A stretch of DNA of 64,000 nt from NCBI RefSeq assembly GCF_958450345.1, contig NC_088783.1:19843701-19907700 (forward strand), given 5' to 3'. The number at the start of each line of letters is the position of its first letter. Within the stretch, counting starts at the first letter, position 1. The position numbers and the translations under genes were made by a program. Source of the DNA: Calliphora vicina. Taxonomy: Eukaryota > Arthropoda > Insecta > Diptera > Calliphoridae. Below the pieces are notes generated by a model, which saw nothing but the letters and a program-made list of their open reading frames with translations, had not been told where the DNA came from and did not search any database. Shown piece after piece: positions 22,270 to 33,827 of this stretch.

Positions 22270-23763
22270 CAAATCAACTAATTTTAATTTTAAATCGAAA
22301 ATATTTTAGAGGCTTTTGTGGTTCCAGTAGTACAAATATGGACCAAATTTTAAATTCTATGGAGAGTTTTTTAAGTAAAATGGTGAATTTTTTTAGACGT
22401 CTCTCCACATAATTAATGATTACTCAAAAACGGTTAGTTCGATATTATAAAAGTAAACTTAGAAAAATTGAAAATTTTTATATAACCTTTATATATATTA
22501 CGCTTTAATCTGCTCAGTAGTTTTGGAGTTATAATAACAAATTGAAGCAAAAAATATATTATTTTGAGTGAAAATATCTAATTTTTTGTTTTAAAAAAAT
22601 CATGAAAAATCAAAAACGGCAGAAATTGATCAGGTGTATTGCTTTATCGCAAAGCCACATAATGGCAACAAAGTGAAATATCGATCATAAAAATCCATAG
22701 ATTCTTTTCGAATTTATTCACAATTAAGTGAATTCGTTTATTTTCAAAAAATTTTAGTTTTTTATTTGATATACATAAAATTGATATATGTACATAAATT
22801 CTTCTTTCGAATGATTGAATTTTGAAAACATTTTCCCAATGCTATGTATAAATTTTCACATATATGTTGCGATTCAATCGGCTAAGTGTTTCGGAGTTAT
22901 AATAACAAATTGAAGCAAAAAATTATTTTTTTTATGTGAAAAAAACTAATTTTTTTGTTTTAAAAAAATCATGAAAAATTTAAAACGGCTAAAATTGCTC
23001 ATGTTATGAAAACATTTTCCTCATGTTATGAAGAAATTTTCAAATATATATTGCGTTTCTTTCGGTTCAGTTGTTTCGGAATTACATATAAGCAATTGAA
23101 GCAAAAAATATATTTTTAACGGAAAATAGCTATTTTTTTGTTTTAAAAATATAATGAAAAATCGATAAGAACGGAATATGTTCAAATTTATTACGTTATC
23201 ACAAAATATATATGGATCGTAAAAATCTGTTGATTTTTTTTCGAATTTATCCACAATTAAGTGAATTTGCGGACTTTCACAAAATTTTGGTTTTTTGTTT
23301 GATATACATACATAAAATTGAAGAGTTATTGTTATTCTTTCGATTGATTGAATTTTGTAAACATTTTCCCCATGTACATATTTTCATATATATATTGCGT
23401 TTCAATTGGCTCAGTATTTTCGGAGTTATAATAAATAATTTAAGCAAAAAATATATTTTTTATATGAAAATAGCAAATATTTTTGTTTTAAGAAAATCAT
23501 GAAAAATCGAAAACGACAAAAATTGTTCAGATTTATTGCTTTATCGGAAGCCACATGAAATAGGAACAAAATGAATAATCGATCACAAAAATCGATGGAT
23601 TCGTTTCGTATTTGTTCACAATTAAGTGAATTCGCTCATTTTCACAAAATTTTATGTGCTTATTTTGTTATTATAACTAAAACCAATCACATGTAAAATT
23701 TCCACTCAAAGTACACGCTTGTAAGCACATACAATTTTCTGAAAATGAGCGAATTCACTTAAG
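22270..23763 (+). mobile_element. TRE1, element with internal tandem repeats
   Basis: The left end contains TCGAAAATATTTTAGAGGCT and GTGGTTCCAGTAGTACAAAT, shared with the left end of TRE3. The interior holds about three and a half units of 340-370 bp. The block CGGAGTTATAATAACAAATT recurs at about 22524, 22892 and 23421, with a half-unit and a degenerate copy near 23077. Each unit runs AAAAAAATCATGAAAAATC, ATCGATCATAAAAATC, TTAAGTGAATTCG, ACATTTTCCCCAT. The right end turns back on itself: a 40-base arm at 23623-23662 is repeated inverted at 23722-23761. No transposase is encoded. Confidence 0.8.
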
Positions 23764-25190
23764 TCGGGCTTGACCGACCATACCCTACACTGAATAAATG
23801 TTCAAAAACTTATTTTTTTAATTTCAATCATTTATTTTCGGAAGTTGGTCTTATATGGAAGCTATGACTAATTATGGACCGATCACCATTAAATTAGGTG
23901 GCATGACTTCTGTATATATGAAACTTATTTGAATACTAACATTTTTAAGAAATTTGTACTACTTAAAGTGATTTTCGGAGTGGGCCTTATATGGGAGTAA
24001 TGATTAATTATTAAGGTATTCAATCGATTAACCGTTAATCGGTTAACCTATTAATTTTGATATAACAACTGACACATTTAATTTACGTCTTTGAAACTTT
24101 GTTTGTATTTATATGTATAGACGAAACTTTTTTTTTGAAACGAGTCTTTTATCATATCTAAATTAATTCATAAATTAATCAATATCTAAAACAATCCAAA
24201 AGGGAATATTCTTTATCATGCTTTTGATTTCTCCAACATATACAATCAGCGAAAGAGTTTTTTCCAAGAAAAGTTTTATTAAATCTAAAGAAAAAAATCG
24301 TTTAAATTATATTCTTTTTATGAAAAAATTATTTCAGAAGATCTCACTAAAAACCTAAACAACTCATTTGCTCATTTGCGTCATAATTCAAAAAAAGTCG
24401 TTTCGAGAAAAACGTCTTTGAATGTTTTATGACATTTTACTATTTCTTAAATAAACTTTCAAGAAATCATGCGATTTCAGAAATATAAATAGTAGATGTT
24501 AATATCTTTCTAATCTGTATTTAACCCAAATTTTTACTTATCAAATATACGAGAAAACATGAATTTTAGTTTTGATGTTGACAACAAAAAAACACTCTCA
24601 CACAAAAAATAATTGACTTTTTTAAAAACTAATAAAACTATATTAAAGGTTATGTTACTCAGTTCAAAAAATATGGATTTTGATTTATGACGTTGTTGCA
24701 GCAAATAGGCGATATGTTTACAAAAATTATCTCAAATACCTTATTTGCTGTTTTTTATGTTTTTGTACACAAAATTCGTTATTGTATTTTTAATTTAAAA
24801 TTAAACCGATTAAAAAACCGATTAATTATTTGCTCGCTTAACCGATTAAACCAGAAACCAGATTAATTGAATACCATACTAATTATGGACCGATCATCAG
24901 AATTTGGTGGTGCGAGTTCGGCTTATATAAAATTAATTTTTGCTTAATTCTGTTTGGATATGTATATAACTTTACTTTATATTTAAGAAAAACTAAATTT
25001 AGATAGGGCAATCGTTTAGGATCTAGGAGAAATAGTTTACCATTTCTACCCAAATTCAATAAGTGTTGTCCATGGGCTTGTACCAAATTTTGATTACAAG
25101 GACATGGCTTATCGACTCAGAAAGCAGATTGGTATACTTTAAGGTGTGTGTTGGGACAATATTTTTGAACAAACTAACCCAATATACCAA
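23764..25190 (+). repeat. HP1 copy, diverged, split by a hAT element
   Basis: It starts GTCGGGCTTGACCGACCATA and passes through AGCTATGACTAATTATGGAC. It is interrupted at 24012-24878, resumes at CTAATTATGGACCGATCATC and continues to the ACATGGCTTATCGACTCAG and ATACTTTAAGG blocks. It directly abuts TRE1 on the left. The right hairpin is missing. Confidence 0.75.
24012..24878 (+). mobile_element. hAT derivative with transposase C-terminal remnant
   Basis: The ends are TAAGGTATTCAATCGATTAA and the inverse of TTAATTGAATACCATA, with repeated AACCGATTAA words inside both. The flanks are TTAATTAT (24004-24011) and CTAATTAT (24879-24886), an 8-bp duplication with one difference. It is inserted in an HP1 copy. 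Around 24223-24340 the plus frame reads TISERVFSKKSFIKSKEKNR and then LNYILFM, matching the conserved C-terminal dimerisation region of hAT transposases. The rest of the transposase has been deleted. Confidence 0.85.
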
Positions 25191-26539
25191 ACTGTGTTTC
25201 TATTTAATTAAATCTTACGTAAAGTTTTGAGCATCCCTTGAATGACTTTTACTAATCAGCTCGTATAAATCATGGACAGTCAAATAAAACTTAGTTCAAA
25301 ATATTTATCATGCTTATCCGCAATTAATTAGTAGTATATTTTAAACTTTTCTATATTTCTCTAAGTGTATTTTGTTTTAGATTTTAAATAAAATATTGTG
25401 ATGATTTTTACTTAATATTTAGTAGTATTTACTAATACCTAACATACTTATAAACTTCAGTCCATATTATTGAATTTCATATTTATTTTAATATTTCATT
25501 TATTTGTTTTTATTTTAGTTGCAAATATTTGTAATGCTGTTATAATTTTCAAATATTCATTGGTGTGTATTTAATTGGAAATTATTTAAATGCATTTTCT
25601 ATACATTCAAACTCAAACTCTGGTATAAATGTACACTGACACAGAAAAAAGTAATCATACATGAGAACATTATGTGTATAGAAAAATACCAACATCATCC
25701 CCTAAAAATATAGTTTGGTTTATTAGGAGATATTTTTAAAAACTCTTTTATACAAATTTTATAAAAACTTTATACAAATTTTAAAAATTAAATAAAAAAC
25801 TCTAAAGATATACCTTGAATTAAAAATCTGTTACATATTTTTAAAATAAAATTGAAATTATGCAATTTTCATTTTGACGAGGTGCCAGAAAAAATTATTC
25901 TATTTTATTTGAAGATCTAGCTGGTCTAATTGTTCACATGTTGCTGTAACTGCAGCCATTATTGATTTATTGAATAAAGTTTTACTCTACCACATTTTTA
26001 AATTTGTTGTTATTATTGTTGTTTAGATTCATTTTCCCTATTTTCACACAACAATGAAGAGTAAATAATTAAAATATTTTATGGTTTTTTTGGTATGTAT
26101 TGTTGTGTGTAGGTTTTGTTGTAAATTTTGTTGGTTTTAGTTGCATAGTTTTTGGTTTTAAACAAAATAAAATGTATAAAATTGATGAGAATAGCTATGG
26201 CAGATAATAATTTATAAATGTGACAAATATTTTGTAGAGGGAAATAATGTAATAATAAATGTATTTGTATTTGGAATGGAAGGTGAGAGAAAACAAAAAT
26301 ATTTTTTTTTATTTTTTTTCACAGATAAGACTTTTTTCATCTTTTTATACTCGTGTTGTTCTCCCTGGATTCTATTAGAGTCCTTTAAAATTAATTAATC
26401 TTAAGAGTATGCATATTTATTAAAATTGTATGTCCTTCAACAATACACATATTAATTAACCACCAAAGCGTATACTTACTATGAAAAATACAAAATATTA
26501 ATCATACGCCTTATCACATAAATAAAGTTGCTTTTTAAT
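25191..26539. other. Non-coding, no gene recognised
   Basis: AT-rich DNA with poly-T/TTG simple sequence near 26000-26170. GACACAGAAAAAAGTAATC at 25637 resembles the terminus of the foldback MITE at 49892, but no second end is nearby. Confidence 0.45.
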
Positions 26540-26775
26540 GTATTTATACCCTTCATCAGCACTTGTGGTAAAGCTTAGTTTATCATTCTATGTGTAACGT
26601 TTATAAATTGTCATCTTGTATCCCAAAAAGTTTATATATTCTGGAATCTTATTAAACTCCTAAACCAATTTATCTACGTCCGTGTGTGTGTTGAAAACGT
26701 GCTCATGGTAAACGTACTTTATTAAAATATACAAGATTTATCTATCTATATCAGTCACGAGCAAAACTGAAATTC
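26540..26775. repeat. Dispersed repeat of the TATACCCTTCATCAGC type
   Basis: It opens with ATACCCTTCATCAGCACTTG and includes AACTCCTAAACCAATTTA, GTGTTGAAAACGTG and AAATATACAAGATTTATC. The same sequence of words (TACCTTTTATCAGCAGTTGT, ATCCTAAATCAATTTA, GTGTTGAAAACACAATC, AATATACGAGATTTCATC) is found at 29983-30200. It resembles the HP families in style but is distinct. Confidence 0.6.
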
Positions 26776-27011
26776 TAATGCACGCGTGCATAGGCCAAGA
26801 AATTCTGCTGACGCTTTGTTTACACACCTACACTATAAGCTTGTGTGTATTAGTGTGTCTGTGTTTTACTAAAATGACCACTTGTTTGTTGCTTTGTTAC
26901 GATCTCAGAGATCAAAATCAAATCAGTTGCTGTTCAGCTTTTGTAGAAGCAAGATCACGTTGCGGATTTTTTTATGCTTATGATTTTTTCTCTTTTATTA
27001 CACCTAGCAAA

Positions 27012-28792
27012 ATGTTTGATATAAATTGGGAAAATGATTTCTTTTTTATAGAAAACATGGACGGTGAGGCACAATGCGTCGTATGTTATAAAATTATATG
27101 TAGAAAAGCTTTATTTTTTTTGAAAAGGCATTATGAAACTTGCCATGGACCCTTAAATGACCTTAGGGGACATGACAGAAAAGTAAAGTTGTTGCAATTA
27201 AAAGCAGAGTTTTTCTTAAAATTTATAATTAATGAAACAACAGCAAATAATTGCAACAATCTTCCTTTAAATAGCCAAAAAAAATCATTGCCTCATAAAA
27301 AGGCATCTTATGTAGTTGCTTTATCGTTAGCAAAACAATGTCGCCCATTTGAGGATGGCATTTTTTTCTTAAATTTAACTACAGATATTTTGAGTTGTTT
27401 TGGAGAAAAATGCCATGAAACTATGAAACTCTGCCAGGATATACCATTATCTCGTCGTACTATAACAAGAAGAACGGAAGATATAAGCAAATTTATTAAA
27501 ATGTCAGCAAAAGAAAGATTAATTAATTGCAAATATTTTTCGATTTCTCTAGATGAGAGTACGGATATCAATAATATTTGCCAGTTAATTATTTGTATTA
27601 AAACAGTTAATGCAAATTTAGAGTGCTTCGAAGAAATGTTTGAAGTGGTTTCACTTCATGGTCATGTAACAGGACAAGTTCTGTATGATGCATTAGATGT
27701 TAATGTTTTTGCATTTGCTGACAAAAATAAATTAGCCTCAATATGTTCGGATGGAGCAAAGGTAATGAGAGGCAAAAATAAAGGACTTTTGGGCATTTTA
27801 AACAAAAATGGAATAAATTGCCCAGCATTCCATTGTGTCATACACCAACAAGCTCTTTTCTCCAAAGAGTTGGGTATGAAAAATACAATGGATGTTGTTG
27901 TAAAAATAATAAATATAATAAGAGGGGGGCACAATTCTCTGACACACAGATAATTTAAAGATTTTCTAGAAAACCTTAATTCGGATTATGGAGATTTACT
28001 TTTATATACCGAAGTCCGTTGGCTAAGTCGAGGCAAAAGTTTGGAAAGACTTTTCCATTTAAGAAAAGAAGTACTCGAATTTTTAAAAACTTTATCCAAT
28101 AAAGATACAAAACACCTTACTAATTGTCTTGAAAATCCCGACTTTCTATTAGATTTCGCATTTTTATGTGATATTACCGAGATATTAAATGACCTTAATT
28201 TATGCCTGCAAGGTAAAAATATAAAAATATTTCATTTGAATAGAATTATTCACCAATTTAGTACAAAATTAGATCTCTTAATAAATCAATTAAAAAGTAA
28301 TAGTATATCAAATCTTAAGAAAACTTCATCAATATTCATAGAATTTAATTTTAATACGTTTGATTGTATTCAGAAATACGCCAAAATAGTTGAGTCCATA
28401 AAAAAGAATTACAATGACAGATTTCAAGACTTAAAATTTATAAAAAAACAATAGAAATACATGATAATCCCCTTAGATATGAAATAGAAGAGCAAGATGC
28501 TTTTCTTCACGAAGAATTGCATAAAATACGTAATGATTTTGAAGTTCCTATGGAATCTGGGGAAAAATTTTGGCAAAAGATAGATGATACAAAATATTTC
28601 AATTTAAAAAACGAAATATATAAGCTATATTCCATGTTTGGCACCACATATAACTGTGAGGTGGCATTCTCAAGTATGAAACTGATTTTAAGTAAATTGC
28701 GGAATAGGTTAACCGATCAACACATTGGTGACTTATTGCGTATTAAGGAATATAAAGGAAACATTGATTTGGATAGATTAGTTGAACTTTAA
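27012..28792 (+). pseudogene. hAT transposase with BED finger, two defects
   Basis: The product is nearly complete, about 590 residues. The zinc finger shows C22, C25, H40 and H45 (CVVC...HYETCH). The catalytic core shows D181 (SLDESTD), D247 (CSDGAKVM), an FHCVIHQ segment and RWLSRGKSL. The C-terminal dimerisation block reads CEVAFSSMKLILSKLRNRL. This arrangement matches the hAT group that includes the GTF2IRD2, ZBED and SCAND3 domesticated genes. Two defects break it: an in-frame TAA at 27951-27953 after SLTHR, and a one-base loss in or near the A7 run at 28442-28448, after which the protein continues from about 28450 to 28792. The ATG at 27012 is chosen for its position ahead of the BED finger; the frame extends to 26778 with unconvincing sequence. 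Termini were not identified. Confidence 0.9.
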
Positions 28793-29120
28793 ATTAAGTT
28801 CAGTTAATATCTCGGTAATATCCCTTAAAAGTTCGAAATCGAATAGAAAGTCGTGATTTTCTTAATGATATTTCAGTAGTTTTATTTAATACTACTTTTT
28901 AAAAATACTACTACTTTTCTTAAATGAAAAACTTTTTCCCTTTATTCCATTTTTGTTTAAAATGCCCAAAAGTTCATGAGTTTTTCTCGTCGTAAAAAGT
29001 ATTTGCAATAGAAAACAAATTTCAAAACTTTTCTCAGTGTACCACCATTTTGTTATAACGTGCAGTCATCTCTCTGCTGCTTAACGCACACAAATATACA
29101 CATGGTGGTATGTGTTTGCC
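28793..29120. other. 3' flank of the hAT gene, non-coding
   Basis: AT-rich sequence. CAGTGTACCACCATTTTG at 29036 and the following CATGGTGGTATG could belong to a hAT terminus or a small hairpin. I could not pair it with an upstream end. Confidence 0.4.
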
Positions 29121-29445
29121 CATGACTGATCTATATATATAAAAATGAAATGGTCCATGTATGTAATGTCATCACGTGAGAGCGGTTGGAGCAATTTGGC
29201 TGATTTTTTTTATTCGATTCGAAATTTTCAGGAGATGGTTTGTAAAAAAAAAAAATCAAAAATTCCGGGTAAAACTCGGAAATTTTTTTTTTGAATATAT
29301 TTTTTAATAAATATAGCTCCATAAAGTATGCAGTAGAAATTTATATATTTTATTTGCAAATAAATAAGAACAGGCAGGTTTCTGTGGGTTGGAGAAACTT
29401 GAAGAACTAACATTAGTAAATGCTACCGGGAGAAGCCGGGGCTAT
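29121..29445 (+). mobile_element. Helentron-like non-autonomous fragment
   Basis: The left side reads TCTATATATATAAAAATGAA, then CATCACGTGAGAGCGGTTGG and AATTTGGCTGATTTTTT, the type of 5' end widespread in insect Helitron/Helentron elements. The right side ends TGCTACCGGGAGAAGCCGGG, like their 3' hairpin. The interior is AT-rich and non-coding. The assignment rests on recalled sequence style. Confidence 0.5.
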
Positions 29446-30619
29446 ATTTGTCGTTCGTATCATAGAGAAACATAGAGCGGAAACTAGAAAAAAACTTAAA
29501 CAAAAAAATTACTCAAAATAATCACACTATTCTCTATGGTTCGTATAGGTAAATTGGTATTGAAAATTATCAAAATTGGTTGATTAGAAACACATAAACA
29601 ATCCTAAATGCAAGACAAAATCGAAAAAGCATTTATTTATATTGTTTATCTTTTTAAAAGTCACATATTTATAACAATTTGTGTACACATAGATTCGTAG
29701 TAGTAACCGAATTTGTTGCCAATCGAATGGTTTGGTTGCGCACAAAGAGTTTTTCGGTTCTGTCAAAAAAACGTTAGTTGATAAAGAAGAATTTCGCTTG
29801 AAGCAACCAAATTTCGAAGATACAAATGTCGAATTCGGCCACTAAACTAGAATAATTATATTTGCTACAAATTCGGTTGCTAATATGAATCAGTTTTCTT
29901 TGCGTATGATTGTTCCCACGATTGCAACCAACAAAGGCTATACTTACTATAGCAAATATCGAAGTTATCTTTTAATGATTTTTATACCTTTTATCAGCAG
30001 TTGTGTTAAATGTTATTAAAATCCTAAATCAATTTAACTTAATTTAATTTAGTATTTTTGTGTTGAAAACACAATCACGGCGATAGTTAAATATTGAAAT
30101 ATACGAGATTTCATCACAATGTTTGTCATTCTTATAGGTGATTTGATATTGAAAATCAGCTAAATCGGTTGAGTAGAAAGGTAGCAAAAATTCATAACAA
30201 GTGTGTTTTTTGAGAGAAGAATAACATTAAATTGGCTGCACTGTTTTCTGTGGTACCTGATTTGAAAGTGCTCGGTTGTTTTTAGGATAGTTCGGTTTGT
30301 CAATTTAATATGAATAGACTCATGCTAGAGCAGCGTTTATTTTGAAAGTCATTTTCTGAGAGAAACATTTGGCGAACGAATTATTTAGGAAATTAACCTG
30401 TTAACTGGCCACTACGTTCATACGTCATTAGATTATTTTCTATGTAGATAAACCAGAAACAATCGAGCACTTGTAAGTGAATATTCGATGCATTATTGCC
30501 GAAATACAGCATGATTTACTGTGATGGGTGTGTGAAAATTAGACTTCCAGGTTGCCCTATGTATGCGCTAGCTGTGGTGGCCACATGCCCGAGATGTCAT
30601 ACAATTATCTAATTTGTAG
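29446..30619. other. Non-coding, contains a dispersed repeat at 29983-30200
   Basis: The segment 29983-30200 matches the repeat at 26540-26775 (see that entry). Around 29690-29880 several TTCGGTTGC/GCAACCGAAT words in both orientations suggest another decayed element. No gene is recognised. Confidence 0.5.
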
Positions 30620-31122
30620 CTTTTATTTTGAAACATTTGTACAATATAAATTTATTCAAAGTATTGACTATTGCTAGCTATGAGCTTTCTAGCAACATAT
30701 AGATTCCGATCCAAAAGAACTGCTCATCTTTTGAGGCCAAGAACGAATCAAGACAATATCGAATACTCTGTTCCAAAGTGAAGCGTATCCCAGAGAGAGC
30801 GTTCTTCATCGATCGAAACAAATAATGGTCGGACGGGGCATGGTCTGGACTATAAAACGGTGAGTCCAAACTTCCCAACCACTTCATTCTAAATACTTTT
30901 TAACAGGTATTGCAACATGTGGCTGAACTTTGCCATGATGGAGTATTACGGTTTCAATGCTTGCTTTAAACGAATCAGTTGCGTTTGGTAGAGGTTTTCT
31001 GTGATGGCCTGGTCAGACTTCTGCATTTGCTTTTACCAAATACAGAAACTTACCTTAGCGCCCTGGATATTTGACTTTGATGTCGATTGAGCTGGTTGGC
31101 CGGCTTCACATACGATCTCTTA

Positions 31123-31304
31123 GGGCACTGCTACACGTTCAGTATATATTGTGATATTTGGATCGCGATCCATTGTAATGGACCACTCAAAATTAGGTTA
31201 TTCTGTGATTTGGATCGCGATCCATCAATACTGTATGCTACACGTTCAATAAATATCGCGATATTGGATCGCGGTCAATATATATTGAATGTGTAGCAGT
31301 GCCC
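31123..31304. mobile_element. PIF/Harbinger-type MITE in mariner C
   Basis: The ends are GGGCACTGCTACACGTTCA and the complement of TGAATGTGTAGCAGTGCCC. The flanks are TTA at 31120-31122 and 31305-31307, and mariner E shows the uninterrupted site ATCTCTTACGCTTC with a single TTA. Length is 182 bp. A 3-bp TTA duplication and GGG ends fit PIF/Harbinger. Inside, the palindromic word GGATCGCGATCC occurs twice, with a third, diverged copy (GGATCGCGGTC). Confidence 0.9.
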
Positions 31305-31799
31305 TTACGCTTCCGGTTATTGTAATGGATCCATTTTTAATCGTAAGTAATACTTCGGCGCAGAAATGATTTTCTTTTATAGCGTAAAAGCATAATGTCG
31401 GACATGCGAAATCGCCTTAAAACGTCTCTCGGCTGAAAGACGGTACCAAATTTCTCTACTTTTTGATAAACCCAGCTATTCGCAAACGTTTTGAAATTGC
31501 TGCTTGAGTAGCTCCCAAAGATTATACAAGCTCTTGTTGAGTTTTACAACAATCGTCAATGAGTAATGCCTCCAATTCTGGGTCTTCAGTTCTTGTCTTC
31601 CGTGTCAAAATCATCACTATCAAACTATCTCTCGCACGCTGAAACTGATGGAACACATTCACCATAAGCTTTGGCGAGCAATCGGTGTGCTTCAGCGGCA
31701 CTTTTTTCAAATTAAAGAAGCAAAGCAAAACTTCCAACTTCCATTTTCGAAGCTAAAAACTAATTTATTTTGTTTACAATATCATGTTCAATAACTAAG

Positions 31800-31983
31800 T
31801 GTCTATACTTGACAAATATTTATCATAACAATAAATGACGTTTGTTGTCAAGACAAAGTTTTCTAAGCAAAAGCACTAACAATGTCATAACGAAGCAATA
31901 CTAATTGAGACTATACCTGATAATTTTTTATCTTGACAACCATTTTGACGTTTATCATGATACAAATTTATCAGGTATAGACA
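31800..31983. mobile_element. Small inverted-repeat element in mariner C
   Basis: The left arm starts TGTCTATACTTGACAAAT and the right arm ends ATTTATCAGGTATAGACA. The arms are imperfect inverted copies for about 57 bases, sharing a TTGTCAAGA block inside. It interrupts the 5' untranslated part of mariner C. No target duplication is evident. Confidence 0.7.
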
Positions 31984-32149
31984 GGGGGTAAATGACAGAT
32001 ATTTACATATAAATTTACATATATATAGCGATAATTCAAAATTAAAAACAGTTTGACAGCTAACAGTTTAGTGTTATTAAAAATGAAGTGTGTTCATTTT
32101 TAAAAATGGTTCAGAAATCCCAGAAGACAAATGCATGCACATCGTTTAA

Positions 32150-32460
32150 CTGTTTAGGGCATATTCCTGGCTGGGAACATAATTGGACCATATTGGTTTT
32201 TTACTGTTTGGTTTCCTTGATCAGAATTGGTCCCCTAGATTGTGTGATTTAACAAAGCGAAAGGTTAATGCCAATATGTTCACAACCAACCGCAAATTGA
32301 AGGAGGAAATTAAAAATTGTGTCAATGAAATTCGGTCACATTTATGCAAAATTGGTCATGTAAATTTGTAGGTGTCTGCAAAACCGTGGATACCAAATGA
32401 GTGATGTGATATTCCATATATAACTCTTTTCTGAGGACTTCATGGTTCAATAAGAAAATA
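32150..32460 (+). pseudogene. Remnant of a DDE transposase C-terminus
   Basis: The plus frame around 32183-32371 reads WSPRLCDLTKRKVNANMF, then RKLKEEIKNCVNEI, and in another frame LQNRGYQMSDVIFHI before a stop. This order resembles the C-terminal part of mariner-related transposases of the type PRSPDLTPLDFFLWG...LK..I...I......GG...DIIFH. The segment between DLT and the K-V-A-N word is deleted. The match is from memory. Confidence 0.4.
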
Positions 32461-33822
32461 TGAATTTAAAGGAACAAAGCTGTGTTTACTATTTAATTCA
32501 AATCATGTTTAATTTTCAGTCATTCTTTAGGTGCAGGGTATTTAAAATTCGTTATATCTGAATAAATCATTCCCACTTAGCAATTTTTATTTTACAAATC
32601 CTCTTTGTTTTGTCCTCTCTCTGTGTTTTTATGAACTTTCACTTTTGGTTAACAAATTCATTTTTAATCATTTTTATTTAAACTTTGTAGACATTTTCAT
32701 TAATTTAAACTTCATTCATTATTTTATTTTTATACTTTCTGCTTCATTCAGTCATCCATTTATTTATCCCAGCCCCTGCCATAAGCAGCAACAAATTGCT
32801 GGCAATATTTTTTTGCCATTTTAACTTTTCAACTCCCCCCGGGTTAAATTTATGACAAATAGTCTTTTGTTAGAATATAAACACTCCATTTTTATAGGAA
32901 TCGTTTCATTTTAATTTTTTTTTTGAATAAAAATTATGGAATATTTTAAAACTAAATGTCTTATTCATTTGTTTTTTTTCCAGCTTTCAATTGTGTTTGA
33001 ATGTTGTATTTAACATCAAGAAAGAATGGTAAAAGTAGTCGTAGGTACTTTATAATGTTTAAAGAAAATTTTTCCGATTTACCAGCTCAATCAAGTGTAA
33101 AACGTTTGTTTTTTGTGTGTTTTCTTTACAAAGCTAAAAAATTTTGTTATGCGCTTCGTTGCCCTTTTTCATTTATTATGGCGTTTGTTTTTTTTTATTT
33201 TTAATAAAAAAAGATGAGATTAAAAAACATACTGAATGGGAATATTGTAAAGCTATATCTATCTGTGTGTGTTTATAATGATGAAAATAAAATTTTAGAT
33301 TGTTTTTTTGAATTACATAGTGAAAGCATAGCAGATATAATCAAGTTGTTTTTGGTGCTTATGATTGATAATGATTAAAATCTGTTATTAATCACTTTCA
33401 AATAAATTTCACGGATTGGCATTGAAATATTGATTGCTTTTTTGAGAGAATTGATAAAATAAGGAATTAAAATACAAAGTAGGTAGGAAAATAAAAATTG
33501 TTGGTGAATCGTTAAAACTGAGTGCAGATAGCTTGTATTTGTTTCGAAAAGAAAACAATTAGTTACATAACCAGCAAAAACTTTACCTACAAAATAAGCT
33601 GAAAAATAATAGAAATGTAATGTTTAAAATCACTTGTATTTCTTGTTTATTATTAAGAACTGTATGAATACTGTTTCTTAAAGTAGAACTTAAACAGTAA
33701 TAATTAAACTTAAAAGTACAAGTGTGGAAGCTTAAGTTGTAATAATACACAACGCTTCATTGAGGACTAGAACGAGATCATTGAGGGATATAGTTTGTGG
33801 ATTTGCCCTCTCATTGTCCTTG
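32461..33822. other. Non-coding, no gene recognised
   Basis: AT-rich DNA with T tracts. A pyrimidine-rich run ending TTTTTTTTCCAG at 32983 has the form of a splice acceptor, followed by only short open sequence (33001-33204); I do not call an exon. Confidence 0.4.
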
Positions 33823-33827
33823 CAGCT

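Larger units (their letters stand above)
30620..32010 (-). pseudogene. Mariner C, degenerate, with two MITEs inside
   Basis: On the minus strand the transposase start, helix-turn-helix, GRPASSID-like region, YYELLK-equivalent and YSPDHAPSDHYLF segments are in order, ending with a KDEQFFWIGI stretch. Frameshifts break the frame. It is interrupted by a TTA-flanked MITE at 31123-31304 and by a second small inverted-repeat element at 31800-31983 close to its 5' terminus. Beyond the second, mariner sequence resumes (TAAATGACAGATATTTACAT). Confidence 0.85.

Noticed and set aside
26778..27011. N-terminal extension of the hAT transposase frame upstream of 27012
   Set aside because: The extra residues look like translated non-coding sequence; the BED finger follows the ATG at 27012 at the usual distance.
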